Positions 33,110 through 44,887 of a stretch of DNA of 64,000 nucleotides are shown here, one piece after another; the first letter of the stretch is position 1; each line of letters starts with the position of its first letter. The position numbers and the translations under genes are program-made. The stretch comes from Actinernus sp. WN-2022 (taxonomy: Eukaryota > Cnidaria > Anthozoa > Actiniaria > Actinernidae): positions 34,267,976 to 34,331,975 of the forward strand of contig JAOWCC010000019.1 of NCBI GenBank assembly GCA_030867875.1. The letters are read 5' to 3'. The notes beneath the pieces are model-generated. The model was not told the DNA's origin. It worked only from the letters and a program-made list of their open reading frames with translations, and searched no databases.

Positions 33110-33457
33110 GTTATGTTTATGCTTGAAAGCAAATCTTTTTCTAAAAAATTACTTGCATACATTTACATCCCTGTCATACAGAAAGAACTTGATGTATTCA
33201 GAGTCTCTGTATGGAATAATCATCGGATTCGTAGGCAAAAGAATAAAGAACTTCCCACCGGAGTGCCTGAGTACATTTACAACTGTCCAGAACAGCATGG
33301 TGATGAAAAGTGTGGTCTCCCTGTCACGGAGGAACAACTTGGGGAAGTGGCAGAACTTTCAAACATACTAGATGGCACTGACGATTATTTAGATCCAGGA
33401 TTTCGTCAAGAATGTGAAAGACATATTCCAAATACTGATGATGTCGAGGCTGCTTAG
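33110..33457 (+). pseudogene. Integrase-core-like C-terminal fragment
   Basis: The frame includes IPVIQKELDVFRVSVWNNHR, then IRRQKNKELPTGVPEYIYN and an acidic ending before TAG at 33455. A W-N-x-HRIR motif followed by G-x-P is seen at the C-terminus of integrase-core proteins in lineage-specific DNA elements. The catalytic part is missing: the putative Gypsy 2 LTR lies immediately upstream. Could be a terminal exon of such a protein. Confidence 0.5.
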
Positions 33458-34223
33458 GCTGCTAATGCTTACTTGTACTTGCGAGCTAATTTTGATCCAA
33501 ATAGGGTCTGAATTGTGTTGCATAGTCATGAAATATGAAATGTAGGGGGTGGAATACATACAATAAACAAAGGTGTACACAACTTAAAAGCAAAATAATT
33601 TCTCATACCAGTATACTATTATTGTAATACATAATCAATGTAAATTCTATTTACAAAATTATCAATATTAAATTTATTGTTCTAAAATTAATATAATTTG
33701 TATTTATTGTAGTATATAGTAAAATTATATCAGTTGTAATCACATTTGTCCATAACTGGAATTTCTTTAGTTGCAGAGTTTCAATAACTGGAACTATAAA
33801 ACTTTGACTATCTTATTATCATTTAAAATACCCCCAAAATAGTTATATTATATTATTCCTACATGTACAGCAGCAACTAAAAATACCTTCTTTAGTACTG
33901 GTATCATAACCATTGTAATTCTGAAAAATATTAAATTAGGACAATGTTTCAAATGACAACTAAAATAATATTGGACTACACTAAGATACAAAATTGTAAC
34001 TTTAATTATAGACAATGTTGTGGCCACCTTGTTTTGATTCCCAATATACACATAATTGCAAAAAGGCTGTGGTTCATGAATGTACTAATGTAGAAATACC
34101 AAATTTATGCAAAATAGAAAAATAAATTTGCTTGACAAGCTTAAACCCAGCAACATATTTCCCAATTTTATATTTTTACATGACAGCAAATTAAATCATA
34201 TTTCTGATATTAAACAATAATCA
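33458..34223. other. AT-rich spacer, nothing recognised
   Basis: No coding or repeat structure is supported. Confidence 0.45.
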
Positions 34224-34344
34224 GGGCTGGGTTGTTCAAAGCCCTATTAGTACTAATCCAGGGTTAATTTTCATAACAACCAATAGGTTCTGTGCAGAGT
34301 TAATCCAGGATTAACACTAATCAGGCTTTGAACAACCCGGCCCA
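34224..34344. mobile_element. 121-bp MITE
   Basis: Inverted ends gggctgggttgttcaaagcc and ggctttgaacaacccggccc, with a second inner inverted pair (taatccaggg/ccaggatta). No ORF. Target duplication unclear. Confidence 0.7.
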
Positions 34345-34886
34345 GGTGTTTAGAGGATATTTTAAAGATTTTGCATAAATTAGGTATTTGTATGTGTAAT
34401 TTTGTACAACAACCTCTGCAATCAAGTGTATCAACAATCATAAACAGGCAGAATGTCATTTAAAGCCTAGCGAGCTTAAAAACTATTTGAGACTTGATGC
34501 ATAGTACTGACTGTGTAATGCACCCATCAATGTTAAGCCAGCATGGGAAGACAAGGCAGGGGTGAGGATTTGACATCTTCAAAATTCCCCACTCGGGCAA
34601 AAAATTGTCAAATTCCCCACCCCTTTCAGCAAGCAACCCTCATGTTTCTTAGTAAATGTTAAATTTCCTCACCCCAGGGACATAAAGGTCATGCAAATGA
34701 CCTAACCACGGGTCAACAAAGATTATCAAATACCAGCCCTGCCTCCCCAGCCCTGCCTCTCCACCTCCTCAACATTGATAGGTGCATAAATACGATTCAC
34801 CATTCAGCCTGCTCTCTATTCCCTAGTACATAGAGATGCCTAATAAATGTGCTCAAGACGAGAAGAGTCAAATTTCCTGATTTCCT
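34345..34886. other. 3' flank of the alpha-kinase gene
   Basis: No gene recognised. The repeated phrase of ccccac/ccctgcct near 34560-34770 looks like derived repeat sequence. Confidence 0.4.
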
Positions 34887-36083
34887 TCACTTCGACTTCT
34901 CCAGTTTTAACAGGCGACAGAACTTGTTACAGCTGTGTCCTCTAAAGAAATTGTCAATTGCAGTCTCTGACAGGTTCCCAGAACAGAATAGGATCGAATT
35001 GTCATCCATTAATTTGGCGCTTGCAATTTCAGGGTCGCATAGTGAATAATTAACACCCTGAATGTCTGACACCATGAGTTGGTGGTCAGATTTGACATAA
35101 GTAAAGTGTACAAACGATTCAGCTTTTAAGGTGATCTCACTGATATCATCGCCACAGATTTCACCTGTGTTGTTTATGAACTTCTGGAAGGTGCCTTCAA
35201 GAAAGTTATCTAAAGTCACAAATTCTCCGTTCAATGATGAGTAGTATACCTTTGTATACGTAAAAGTCTTTCCATATTCAAAGATTGGCCTCACCAATTC
35301 CAAATTCTGCGCGAAGTTACGGGCCAAGGCATTCATTTGCACCGCTTTCCTTGTATGCACTTCGGTCGTTCCAAATAGATTTTCGATTTCCTCGACTTTC
35401 TCTTTTCTGTATCTCTTGAGGACATATTTCCCCTTAGTGATCCCACTGATGGCCTTTGCCAGGTAGGCCTCGCGGAATCCTCCACTGGCAAAGCAGCTCC
35501 GTTGAAGCGAAAATGTGGCTTCGACAGGTTCGAACCAACTCATTTCCGTTACACAAAATTCTTCTAGCCGAAGAGTAACAATGTCCACTTCCGGTAAAAT
35601 TACCTTCCCGAGTTTTAGCATCTGGCTAAGCGGAACAGACGCTGCAATTGAGGATTTGGCAATTCTAGGCCTACTTTCTTCTTTTCGTGGGCTTTCCTTT
35701 GTCGGTTCACTCTGTTGATGAAGGGGCTGGCTTGACTTCTCAACGAATCTAACATGTATCAGTTTCCAGTTTTGAATTTGACTGGCATCTGTGAAGGATG
35801 GTCCTCGTTCTCCAGCCAGAACGTCGCATTCCAGATTGGTTCCAAAATGTGCTTTGCATGCGGCTTTGATGTTTGGTAAAGTGGCCTCTTCTTCTATAGG
35901 TACCAGTGTTAAAGCACCGATTCTGGAATACTTTTGGCACTTCCCTTCAACGTTCGGAGATAGCCTTTGGATGGTAATACTGCCGCACAGCCCACTCGGA
36001 CCCGCTTCGTCATTCTTTCCTGTTCTTTTCTTTGACATTTTGTCTTTGTAGTCGACCCATTCTCGTTTTCTTTTTCCAGACAT
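34887..36083 (-). CDS. Intronless alpha-kinase domain protein (398 aa)
   Basis: Atypical protein kinase of the alpha-kinase (MHCK/eEF2K/TRPM7-channel kinase) family, predicted to phosphorylate Ser/Thr. Residues 1-30 are basic (KRKREWVDYKDKMSKKR, a likely nuclear signal). Residues 34-115 form an unassigned domain. 185-395 is the kinase: Gly-rich loop FASGGFREAYLA (198-209), ATP-binding Lys223 in YVLKRYRK, TLDNFLEGTFQKFINNTG (290-307), catalytic SDIQGV with Asp340 and Gln342, DPEI (Asp350). Zinc ligands are His326, His383, Cys385 and Cys389 (GHSCNKFC). All key residues are present and no stop interrupts the frame. Absence of introns suggests a retrogene or single-exon gene. Expression is unknown. 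Confidence 0.9.
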   Translation of the reverse strand: MSGKRKREWVDYKDKMSKKRTGKNDEAGPSGLCGSITIQRLSPNVEGKCQKYSRIGALTLVPIEEEATLPNIKAACKAHFGTNLECDVLAGERGPSFTDASQIQNWKLIHVRFVEKSSQPLHQQSEPTKESPRKEESRPRIAKSSIAASVPLSQMLKLGKVILPEVDIVTLRLEEFCVTEMSWFEPVEATFSLQRSCFASGGFREAYLAKAISGITKGKYVLKRYRKEKVEEIENLFGTTEVHTRKAVQMNALARNFAQNLELVRPIFEYGKTFTYTKVYYSSLNGEFVTLDNFLEGTFQKFINNTGEICGDDISEITLKAESFVHFTYVKSDHQLMVSDIQGVNYSLCDPEIASAKLMDDNSILFCSGNLSETAIDNFFRGHSCNKFCRLLKLEKSK

Positions 36084-36895
36084 TCTCGAATAACGGGAGT
36101 CTTTCGAAGCAAGCTAACTAACTGTGTTGTCAAAAGTAGACTAGTCGAGCACGTGCGTGTGACATGTGAGCTTAGTAACCTCGCTTTCTCTAGAATTGCA
36201 CAATGCATTATGGACTATGGCGCTGCTGAGCCTTGGCGTGGATTTTTTTTTTTATGAAGGCTGAAATTTTTTTGGGTAGAAAATATTAAATATATATATT
36301 TTTTTATTTACAAAATTTGTTTTTAATAAACTAAAACAAAATTTCTTAAGTAAATCTTTAAAAAAATATTTCACTATAAAGCAAATTTTGCTATGGCGTT
36401 AATGGGCCACCATAGATGAGACTCCCTGTCTAACATTTGACATTTATCCGAACTATAGGAAACACACGCAACACACACTATATTAGAATAATTATCCTGA
36501 GAAATTTCAGGTACGGTAGCTTTCTAGTGGAATATTGCACCTATGATTATGGGATGTATTTTTCAGATGCCGCTTAAGTCAGCACAATTGAAAAATATAC
36601 TTTCGAAGACATCCCATAATTGTAAGAGCATTATTCAACACAAAAGCTACTTACAGTATCTAGTCTACTGTCACAACTATGTTGTCAGTTGCTCTGATGA
36701 AAACTTTTTAATAAAGTCAAAATATCGGCAAATACCGGTACATAAAATTATAGAAATTCTGATTTGACCAACTATATCCATGTATATTAGAAATGCATAT
36801 AAAATGATGGTATATCACTAGAAAACTCGAAAAACTGTGAAACATTTATATATGCATATACATGTACCAGAACAAACGTTTTTGCAAACGGGTGT
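36084..36895. other. Spacer between alpha-kinase and the P-loop gene
   Basis: Contains the alpha-kinase upstream region with no obvious TATA box, a T-run and AT-rich sequence. No other gene recognised. Confidence 0.4.
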
Positions 36896-37335
36896 CTATA
36901 AAATTAATATACATGTACATAATGTTAAAATTAGGATTGTGCCATGCATGGAGATACTCAGGTCTCCAAACAAGACTTCACAGGGTCTTAAATTTACAAT
37001 AACTTGATTATTTGTTGTTTTCTTTCGTGGAGGTCCGTGGACACGAACAGTGACAGTTTCAGCTGATGTATCTTCTTCATCATTACTCGAAGCACTATCT
37101 GGATCACTTTCATTAGGAGTTACACCTCCATCTTTGGATCTTTGGGGGGCCTGTTCTTCTCCTGCTCTGGCTCTTTTCCTTGCCTCTCCTCGTACTTGAA
37201 CTGGTCTTCTTTCCTTTTCCACTGCTTCCTCTCTGTAACCTTCACCCTGCTGTACATGTACGTCTGTGTTGTCTCTAATAACATTTGCCTCAATTTCAGC
37301 TGCCTTTACATCAGTCCAATTACTTGTATCAAAGG
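36896..37335 (-). CDS. P-loop gene exon G (terminal)
   Basis: Acceptor CTGATAG|CCTTTG. It starts FDTSNWTDVKAAEIEANV and runs through a basic stretch (ARKRARAGEEQAPQRSK, a possible nuclear signal) and an acidic Ser/Asp-rich region (DPDSASSNDEEDTSAET) to VRVHGPPRKKTTNNQ. The last hydrophobic residues before the stop at 36896 look non-coding, so the true end may be a donor near 37000. Confidence 0.6.
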
Positions 37336-37680
37336 CTATCAGGGTAAGATGGAAATACAATAAATACACTGAATTGTAAATATAATATTGCATGCATGCA
37401 TTATGAGCTATATTTTCTTTCAGGGAGTGTTCATTCTATGTTTTTTTTTTTCCCAGGGTTTTTGTTTTATGGGGGATGGGAGAGGCATTAAATCTTTTAC
37501 CATCTCCTTTAAAGTGCCTCTAACCCTTATGTGATAGATCAACAACGATTTCGAGTTTTTGATCGTGTATCAAAACACAAGAAAGAATGAATCTTTCGAG
37601 AGATTTTATTGCTTTCGAGCATTTTGTTACATGATAAAACACGAAGAAAGAGTTGTTGATCTGACTTCTCAAACAATACC

Positions 37681-37922
37681 TCTATTCAGAAATCATTAGG
37701 ATGTATTGTTTGCTTGGTGTTTTGCTGAATAAATTATTAAGCACAAGGGTTATCATTGTACTTTTGTCCTGGTCATTTCAACAAATCACCTGATAGTGTA
37801 GTGGACAAGACAGAGGACTAGGAGTCAGAAGCGTTCCGTCAGTAAATGGTTCGAGTCATACTCAGTCCATATGCTGATTTTTATTTAGATATTTTCCTTC
37901 AGTTCCTTTAATGTATAAAGTG
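37681..37922 (+). mobile_element. tRNA-derived SINE-like repeat, copy 2
   Basis: In the intron between exons F and G. A box tagtgtagtgg at 37794-37804, B box ggttcgagtca at 37848-37858. Both match pol III consensus closely. Shares about 240 bp with 16146-16392. Confidence 0.72.
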
Positions 37923-38251
37923 ATACCTATTAATCCTTTTAACTTAATTAAAATGAAAGTGTTTGATCGGAGATCAAAACCCTTAAGATCTTGATCTGAC
38001 ATCTCATTGGACATCAAGGTTCATCCAGTGAGTTGGAACCAGTGTTTCATTGGGTATCAAGATCCATGCATGTGACAATTAGCATTTTGGAGATATAAAC
38101 CTCTACAACTCAGATGCGAAATATTCCACCATTCAATTATTCACTTGATGTAGAATCGATATTTGTGATAAACATATACACAAATACAGAACATATCTCA
38201 ACATTTTTGGTGTACAAAATCCGATTACTTTTGTCCAATAAAATCACATAC

Positions 38252-38562
38252 CTTGACCAATAGCTTGTAAGTCAGTAGTATTGAACGCTGTTCGTTTGAT
38301 CAACACAGCCCAACGCAATGTTGCATTCTTGCCCAGGCCTTTAACTTTGAGAGTTATAGCACTGTTTTGGGGTAGGTTTGCTCCATGTTGTAGAAAGCTG
38401 GCTTGATGCTTCTTCTTGCAGCCAGACTGGCAGCAGTCTTTCTTTTGTCACTTTCTCGGACACCACCAAGTTCGTCAATTTGACAAATTCTGACACTACC
38501 ATGGCAATGCATTTTTGTTTGGTTTCGTTGCATATCACCATTGGATTGATAGAAGTGATAAC
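38252..38562 (-). pseudogene. P-loop gene exon F with one-base frameshift
   Basis: Acceptor TTTTAAG|GTTATC, donor GTCAAG|GTATGT. Enters in frame as VITSINPMVICNETKQKCIA and would stop at 38341. A one-base change at an ACAAAAGAAAG run gives an alternative frame with KKDCCQSGCKKK and ITLKVKGLGKNATLRW, which exits in the phase exon G needs. The length (311 nt) is one base from agreement. It may be a real mutation, an assembly error or an unrecognised splice. A third frame is also open over much of the exon, so frame choice here is less certain. Confidence 0.55.
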
Positions 38563-38865
38563 CTTAAAAAAAAGATGATTGAAAATATTGGAATCAAATA
38601 AATGTCAGGATTGCCATTAATAAAATATGTTTTAAACAAAATAAACTATGCCTGACTTCGACACGGAATAAAAAATCTCTGCATTCTCCAAACAGATTTG
38701 TAATTGCACACATTAACTAAGGGAAGGCCAAATTTAAAGGAAATAAAATAAAAAGCTTTTTTTTTGGTCATTTGTTTTTACTTCATAGGCACTTTAAAAA
38801 CTTTAAGCATTATATCCATGCCAAAACACAGGGTTAAATAACAATGTATCCCTGATAAAACATAC

Positions 38866-39036
38866 CTTTCTTGGCTCCTCCTTACAAAGTCTCACTATCT
38901 CCTTCTGAATATCTAGAACTTCTACATATTGCGACACTAATTGTGGCATGGAATTTGCCTGATCAATTTGCACAACTGTTGCTGTAAAATATGCCTTCAA
39001 CTCTTCTAATGTTCGCCCTCCAATCTCAATCGAAAG
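38866..39036 (-). CDS. P-loop gene exon E
   Basis: Acceptor TTTATAG|CTTTCG, donor AGAAAG|GTATGT, 171 nt (57 codons). Reads LSIEIGGRTLEELKAYFTAT, then a helical EVLDIQKEIVRLCKEEPRK. Phase 0 on both sides. Confidence 0.7.
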
Positions 39037-40879
39037 CTATAAACAAAATGCACACAATGTAAGACAAAAGTACAAGATGAATTTGTAAGAGATTGTAATT
39101 ATATCTTCGTAAGATCCTCTCTATATGACAGATCTCCCCGTGTTTTGCCTCACGGCAACACTGAGTCACGGGTACTAGCAACAACATAACAATATAGCGC
39201 CCGAGTTCAACCTGCCGGCAGGTTCTTGTTCATTTTAAGATACCCCTTGGGAAAGACCAATTGAAAAATATATTTTCAAATGCATCCCATAATTGGAAGT
39301 GTGATTCTTTGCATGATTTATGCTAAAGTACTTAGAGTATATATTTATTTTTATAAGACAAACTTTTCTGGATTGACTGTATATATATATATATACACAG
39401 CGCTTTGCAAAACTTATGTCACATCCAGGAATATCAATATATCGGGTGCATTGTGGGAACGATGATCCCGTAGAGACCAACGCAGCAATGGCGACGTTTC
39501 GTCTGTATCGGCGGGTACTCGATGCAGCAACTAAAACGAAAATGGCTACTTCAGTAGCAACAGGATTCCTAATTTTACATTCCTGGGACCTCTTATGTTT
39601 CAATGCTCTGCAAGTTTCTCCCAAGAAGAAGGCTTATCCCTCAAAAGAAAATAATATGAGATTCGGGGAAATAATTCAGCGTGTATCGGCGCCCGATAAA
39701 AATGCAGCAACTGAAACGATATTTTAACTTTAGTATCAGCTAGGTTCCTTAAACAGCTAATTGTATTTTAATTCTCTACAGTCTCAAACGAAAACAAAAT
39801 ATTTTTTAAAGTAATACGCTGAACTCCAGGCCATTCTTTCTTTAACTTTGCTTTTTTATCCGTTTCTGAAGAAATATTTTTGCTTCATTTATTTTCATTG
39901 TAGACGGCAGTAAAGTAACAAATAATGATATCATTACACAAGGTAGTGATAGTGCTGTTTACCTAGTGGCAGCACCGCAACATAAAACAGTTTGACTGTA
40001 CAGCGCGATGCCTACACAGAACCAGAGTTACTAGACGAAATATATTCATCTTCAGTTGTGATTATTTTTTTGCCAAATTTTAGTGTTTACCGAAACACAA
40101 TACATTTGTAACAATTGTTTATATTTATAAAACTTTAAAAAAGGTATATTAAACATGGTACTTGTCTTCCGCAAAATATTAATTACATATAAAAACACAT
40201 TTCCGCTTACAACTGTTTATTTTTATTGCTCACGTTTATCAAAAATATCGTTCACTTCAAATATTGCTCTCTCGATCTCATAGTGTATCGGCGCCCGATA
40301 AAAATGCACAGACACAATGTCTGGAGTTCAGCTGGCTTGCCGTATGCTAATTTAGATAGCGCGCTTCTGTAGGCCATGTTATGTGTATTAAAATCATTTT
40401 GAAATTGTTTTCATTTGAGAGATTAAATAGCCTTCTTCTTTGGAGCCGAAATTGCAGAGAATTAAGACACAACCATATTGATGCTAAAGTGAAAATTTCG
40501 ATTATCGGGCGCCCATACAAGCTGAATTATATTTTCACAATGATTGTTTTCTTTTGAGGGACAAGCCTTCTTCTTGGGAGGAACTTGCGGAGCATTGAAA
40601 CATAAGATGTCCCAGGAATGAAAAATTAGGAATCCTGTTGCTATTGAATTGAACATTTTCGTTTTAGTTGCTGCATCGAGTACACGCCGATACAGACGAA
40701 ACGTCGTCATTGCTGCGTTGGTCTCTGTGCGGGTCTACGGGATCATCGTTCCCACAATGCACCCGATACGTTGATATATTGATATTCCTGGATGTGACAT
40801 ATTTTTTGCAAAGCGCTGTACACTTTGTATATATATATATACCCTCATCTTATTAGCCATGCAAATATATTAATATTAC
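39037..40879. other. Intron D-E, mostly a transposable element
   Basis: Nearly the whole 1.84-kb intron is the long-TIR element at 39379-40842. No extra exon was seen. Confidence 0.5.
39379..40842. mobile_element. 1.46-kb long-TIR element in an intron
   Basis: Arms of roughly 330 bp (39379-39710 and 40500-40842) are inverted copies. Both carry outer TA runs, cagcgctttgcaaaa, catccaggaatatcaatata, gggtgcattgtgggaacgat and, inward, ggcgcccgata. Each arm can encode TFRLYRRVLDAATKTKM, which is shared because of the repetition. The centre has no transposase. Superfamily unknown. Confidence 0.82.
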
Positions 40880-40995
40880 CTGATTGTAAGTATCAATCAC
40901 AATTTCTTCAAGGGTTTTGTCATCTTTGACATCATCCAAACAGTATCCCATGGTACTTCCATTGGCTTGCTCCATTCCTGCTGGGACAGAAAAAC
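40880..40995 (-). CDS. P-loop gene exon D, Walker-B-like
   Basis: Acceptor TTTCCAG|GTTTTT, donor ATCAG|GTAATA. Completes a Ser codon with exon C. Contains STMGYCLDDVKDDKTLEEI, a hydrophobic strand ending in two aspartates that fits a Walker B motif about 40 residues after Walker A. Phase 0 out. Confidence 0.72.
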
Positions 40996-41071
40996 CTGGA
41001 AAAAAGTATATTAAAAAAGTGAATGAAGTCAAACTATACAAACAACAATAATATTATTATGTATATGTTGT

Positions 41072-41226
41072 AGGTTAAATCGGTATCCAGGTGAATTCCG
41101 TATTGAATCTAGGTTAAATCGGTATCCAGGTGAATTCCGTATTGAATCTAGGTTAAATCGGTATCCAGGTGAAATCCGTATTCAACCAAGGTCAAATCTG
41201 TAGTCAGGTCAAATCCGTACTCAACC
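41072..41226. repeat. 39-bp tandem repeat
   Basis: Two perfect copies of a 39-bp unit (aggttaaatcggtatccagg...), a third with two changes and a degraded fourth. Further copies of the phrase caggttgag.atggatttgacc, in inverted form, lie near 41520. Located in the intron between exons C and D. Confidence 0.9.
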
Positions 41227-41855
41227 TGTTTAATTCCTACATGTACTCAAATCAACTTATAAATCATTAGAAACTGATAAATCATTTGAAACTGGGTGAA
41301 AAAAATACGTTTTGGCAAGTACTGGCAGATGGTCGGTTCCGACTCGGGGGCCATCGGAGGTGTCCAGTGACTGGGTTAATTGAATTTGCTGAAGAAAAAT
41401 GATTGACATAGGTAAAATATTAAGAAAAAAATACATTTTGGCAAGCACTGGCACATGGTCGGTTCCTCCGACTGCTGCGCACACTCTGTCAGTGACTCAG
41501 TTGATTTGAGTAGGAATTAAACAGGTTGAGTATGGATTTGACCTGTAGGTAAGTCCAAATATCCTGTATGCAGAGAAATTTAATATTATATGTATTACAA
41601 CTAGTTAAATAATTTAAACTCTAACCTCATCAGAAAGGACCACGTCAGAATTAGTATAATATTAAAGAATACCAAATTTGCGCATGATTTAGTGAATATA
41701 GACTGAAAATTTAACATGTTTTATAAATTGGATACATATTGGTGGTAAAGTGTGATGTCACAAATTTGCAAAATTTTGATTTCAATTTTGTGGGCCACTG
41801 ATTTGGAAAGAGCTATATCTCCGTAGATAAGTGCATCCGTCGATAAGTGAATAGA

Positions 41856-42109
41856 CCAGTTTCGTATTTGAAAATTACCGCTGAATGCGATTACTACAGA
41901 CGCATGTACTCAGGGTTAGCCTCATTCTGAAGTTAAACATTAATAAATAAGTGAGAAGGTGTAAACTCGAAACTACAACAATACACTGAGCTGTGAATAG
42001 CCCACCTTCATGCCGGTATTTATGAATGTTTAACTTCAGAATGAGGCTAACACTGTAGTCATGCGTTGTAGTCATCGCATTCAGTGGTAATTTTCGAATA
42101 CGAAACTGG
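41856..42109. mobile_element. 254-bp MITE in an intron
   Basis: Inverted ends ccagtttcgtatt and aatacgaaactgg, with complementarity continuing for about 95 bp (including gaagttaaacatt..aataaat). No ORF, no certain target duplication. Confidence 0.82.
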
Positions 42110-42420
42110 AATATTGGATCCATTGAAACATCACAAACATTCTTAATTAGATTAAAGTCCCTTAACCCCTTAGTAGCTAGCTATCATTTCTTCTTAAAGT
42201 AGAAAGGTTGAAACTATCATTTTCAAAAGTAAAAATATGATTCAACATGATTTCTTAGATTGCTACAAATTTATGTAATACCTTACTAAAATGAACTAAA
42301 GAAATATTATTCTTTTTTCTGCTACCAATAGCCTCGAGCACCGCACTATTATAAAATTACATTTGTATTTCAAAAAAACATAATTATTAATAATTAACAG
42401 AATAACTTACTGGTGCCAGT

Positions 42421-42810
42421 TCCCCAAATTCTTGAGCCAATAATGACTGCAGCACAATTTAGAGCTGTAGTTTTCCCACATTTTGTGGGCCCCACTGCCA
42501 TGACCATTGGACATGCTTTGCGCTGTTTTAAGATCAGTTCAGTGTGAACTGACATCACCATGCCACCAAGGACAAACAGGGAAGATATATAATTTTCTCC
42601 AAGGAGGCCACCCATAGCACTGGTCAGGGTTTTCAGTGATGTTGTGCTCTCCTCACAAGATGGAATACCAATAGGCATGTCCACCTTACTAAGGAGTGAC
42701 TCCTCAAACACGTATTGTTGGTCTTCTACACTGATTTTCTGGCCCTCTTTATTTATTTGAAGGTTCCTGCCAAGGACCCAAACATCGGAATTGGGCTGTC
42801 TACCAATCAC
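42421..42810 (-). CDS. P-loop gene exon C with Walker A
   Basis: Acceptor TTGTACAG|GTGATT, donor ACCA|GTAAGT. Reads VIGRQPNSDVWVLGRNLQIN and later MVMAVGPTKCGKTTALNCAA. G-x4-GKT is a Walker A loop preceded by a hydrophobic strand, as in STAND, AAA+ and superfamily 3 helicase-like ATPases. 130 codons, no stop. Exits in phase 1. Confidence 0.78.
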
Positions 42811-43220
42811 CTGTACAAAATTATGTTGAAATATATTATCATTTAAGAATTTACAATTATTTATGTAAAGAGGCAACACTACATGTTTTTTTTCTTGAAT
42901 GGGTTTATAGGCCGGGTTTAATAATAGGGGAACTAATATTTGATTGATCAGAAATACAATTTTGTGGACTGTGAACGTTTTCCTTTATTTTTCTTGGTCT
43001 CTTTTATTGTCATGAAAAAAATCTGATTGCCAAAAACTTTTTGACTGAGCAAGGCGATGAAAAAGAGAGGGGGACAAAAGAAATATAGAAGGCTGTACTC
43101 TTTGCCTTCTGAAGTGTGTTCAGCAATTCCAGTCACTGGTCAATAGGGACACAATAGGGGTAATGATATAAACAAGAGCATAATGCAAGTACAAGGGCAA
43201 GGAAAATTCTAGAAGCTTAC

Positions 43221-43404
43221 CGTAACAGGGTAGTATTCCCGGACTTCAGTATCACAGATCAGCCGCTGAATGTAGATAGGCAAATCAATGTCTAGTCTAT
43301 GATCTTTGGTGGGGATCCACAATCCTCTGTTGTTAAAACACTTGTTAAGCACTTTTAAAATTGTTCCAGATGAGGAACACTCTGTGTTGCAAAGAAAAGC
43401 TCGT
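43221..43404 (-). CDS. P-loop gene exon B
   Basis: Acceptor TTTGTAG|ACGAGC and donor TTACG|GTAAGC. Encodes RAFLCNTECSSSGTILKVLN and the segment YIQRLICDTEVREYYPVT. Phase 2 in, phase 0 out. Confidence 0.72.
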
Positions 43405-43546
43405 CTACAAAGGAAAGGCACAGATAATAAATGAGATAAGTTTATACGACTCATGACATGAGACAATTGAACCATGCTGTAGGTTGAACCATGCTGTAGG
43501 TTGAAAAGTAGACCTTTGTACAAAAGACCATTGATCACCAAATAGT

Positions 43547-43852
43547 CTAAATGGCACTAGCCCGGCAGCCGGGAACAGTTTTGAAAATACTACATACCCA
43601 GCAGCACTCGTTGGAATCGCTTTCTACTTCTAAACGACAATAGTGTATGACCACGTAAATGGCGGTCCCGTCTCCAAATATTGGGGACGTAAAAGAACCA
43701 CTGTGGACGCAATAAACCCTGGCCGTGACCACCCACAGTGGCAGCAAGAGGTCGGATTGCTGGATTAGTGCCGGGCTACTGGTGAATGAGACCTCTAACA
43801 TGTATAACAGCCAGTAGTCCAATGGAACTAATAGCGAGCGCTGGAACAACAA
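43547..43852 (-). other. Unexplained open frame in the A-B intron
   Basis: A 101-codon frame with VYCVHSGSFTSPIFGDGTAI and a cluster of Cys residues. No family recognised and no exon borders matching the host gene. It could be a dispersed repeat or an unrelated exon. Confidence 0.25.
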
Positions 43853-44887
43853 ACACTGAAGTGACCCATCTAAATTGAGTATTCATTGAACACGCTTTTC
43901 GTCATAAGATTCTTGTATTCATATAAATCTCTTCTAAACATAAAGAACTGTACTTATCATTTCCTTCGGTATCCATATCTTTGAGTCTTCGAACGAAAAA
44001 AAAAACATTTTTATCCGTTTTCTCTGACAAAGCTATAAAGACCCACTGATAGTGGCCATGTTTGTTCAAACCACAGGGTACCCAAGACCCAAGACTAGGG
44101 TAGGTAGTGCTGGCCTAAATTGTGCGGGCATGTCTGTTTCAGTTAGCATCCCGGACTAAATGACAAAAATGCCGAAAACACACTGATAAATCACGAAAAA
44201 TCTTGTTCATAACTTTATGGCTAGATAGAAAATCAAAACGCGTAACAAGATTGTTCGAATTTGTTGAAGGCTTTGGAAAGTTGACGTCAACAGCGCTAAA
44301 AACGCATAAATTTCCATTGAAGATGCCTATATCGAAAACGAACAGCCGAATCTCGGAAAATCTCGCGGCCAAACTCTACGAAATCCGGAAACTTGAAGGG
44401 GAGGATGACTTCCACACTTCGGACCGAAAAACCTTTTCGAAATCCCTCTAGAGATTTCAACTCGGAAGATAGGTAACATAATGAATGTGTAACATACCCG
44501 AGCGCCGGAGGAGTGAGCTAGGTGTGAGATGGCAATTTCTTTTTAGAGGAGGCGCTTGCTTACTTGCCAACAAAAAGCAAAACAATTAACCAAACCTTTG
44601 AATCCGCACAGGTTTACGTTTACTAATTGAACTATTCTTTATATGTTTGTGAGTTTTCTGGTGTATAGCTAAAGAAACCCCGGCCTTAAAACTATCACCT
44701 TGGAACCACGACTTCCATGCATAACGTTTCCTGCTACTTTTTCTAAAGCGCGGCAATGATAATGGTTATATAGCACGGTAATTAACTATATCCTAGCAGC
44801 ACTTAAATAGGATCCTTTGTCCTTAAGTATTATAAACATATGGTCTTATTTAAAGAAACATACACGATGGGACTGTCTAAATCATAC

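Noticed and set aside
37848..37858. Functional tRNA gene
   Set aside because: A and B boxes are present but the cloverleaf does not close well and the unit is shared by a longer repeat, so a SINE is the better call.
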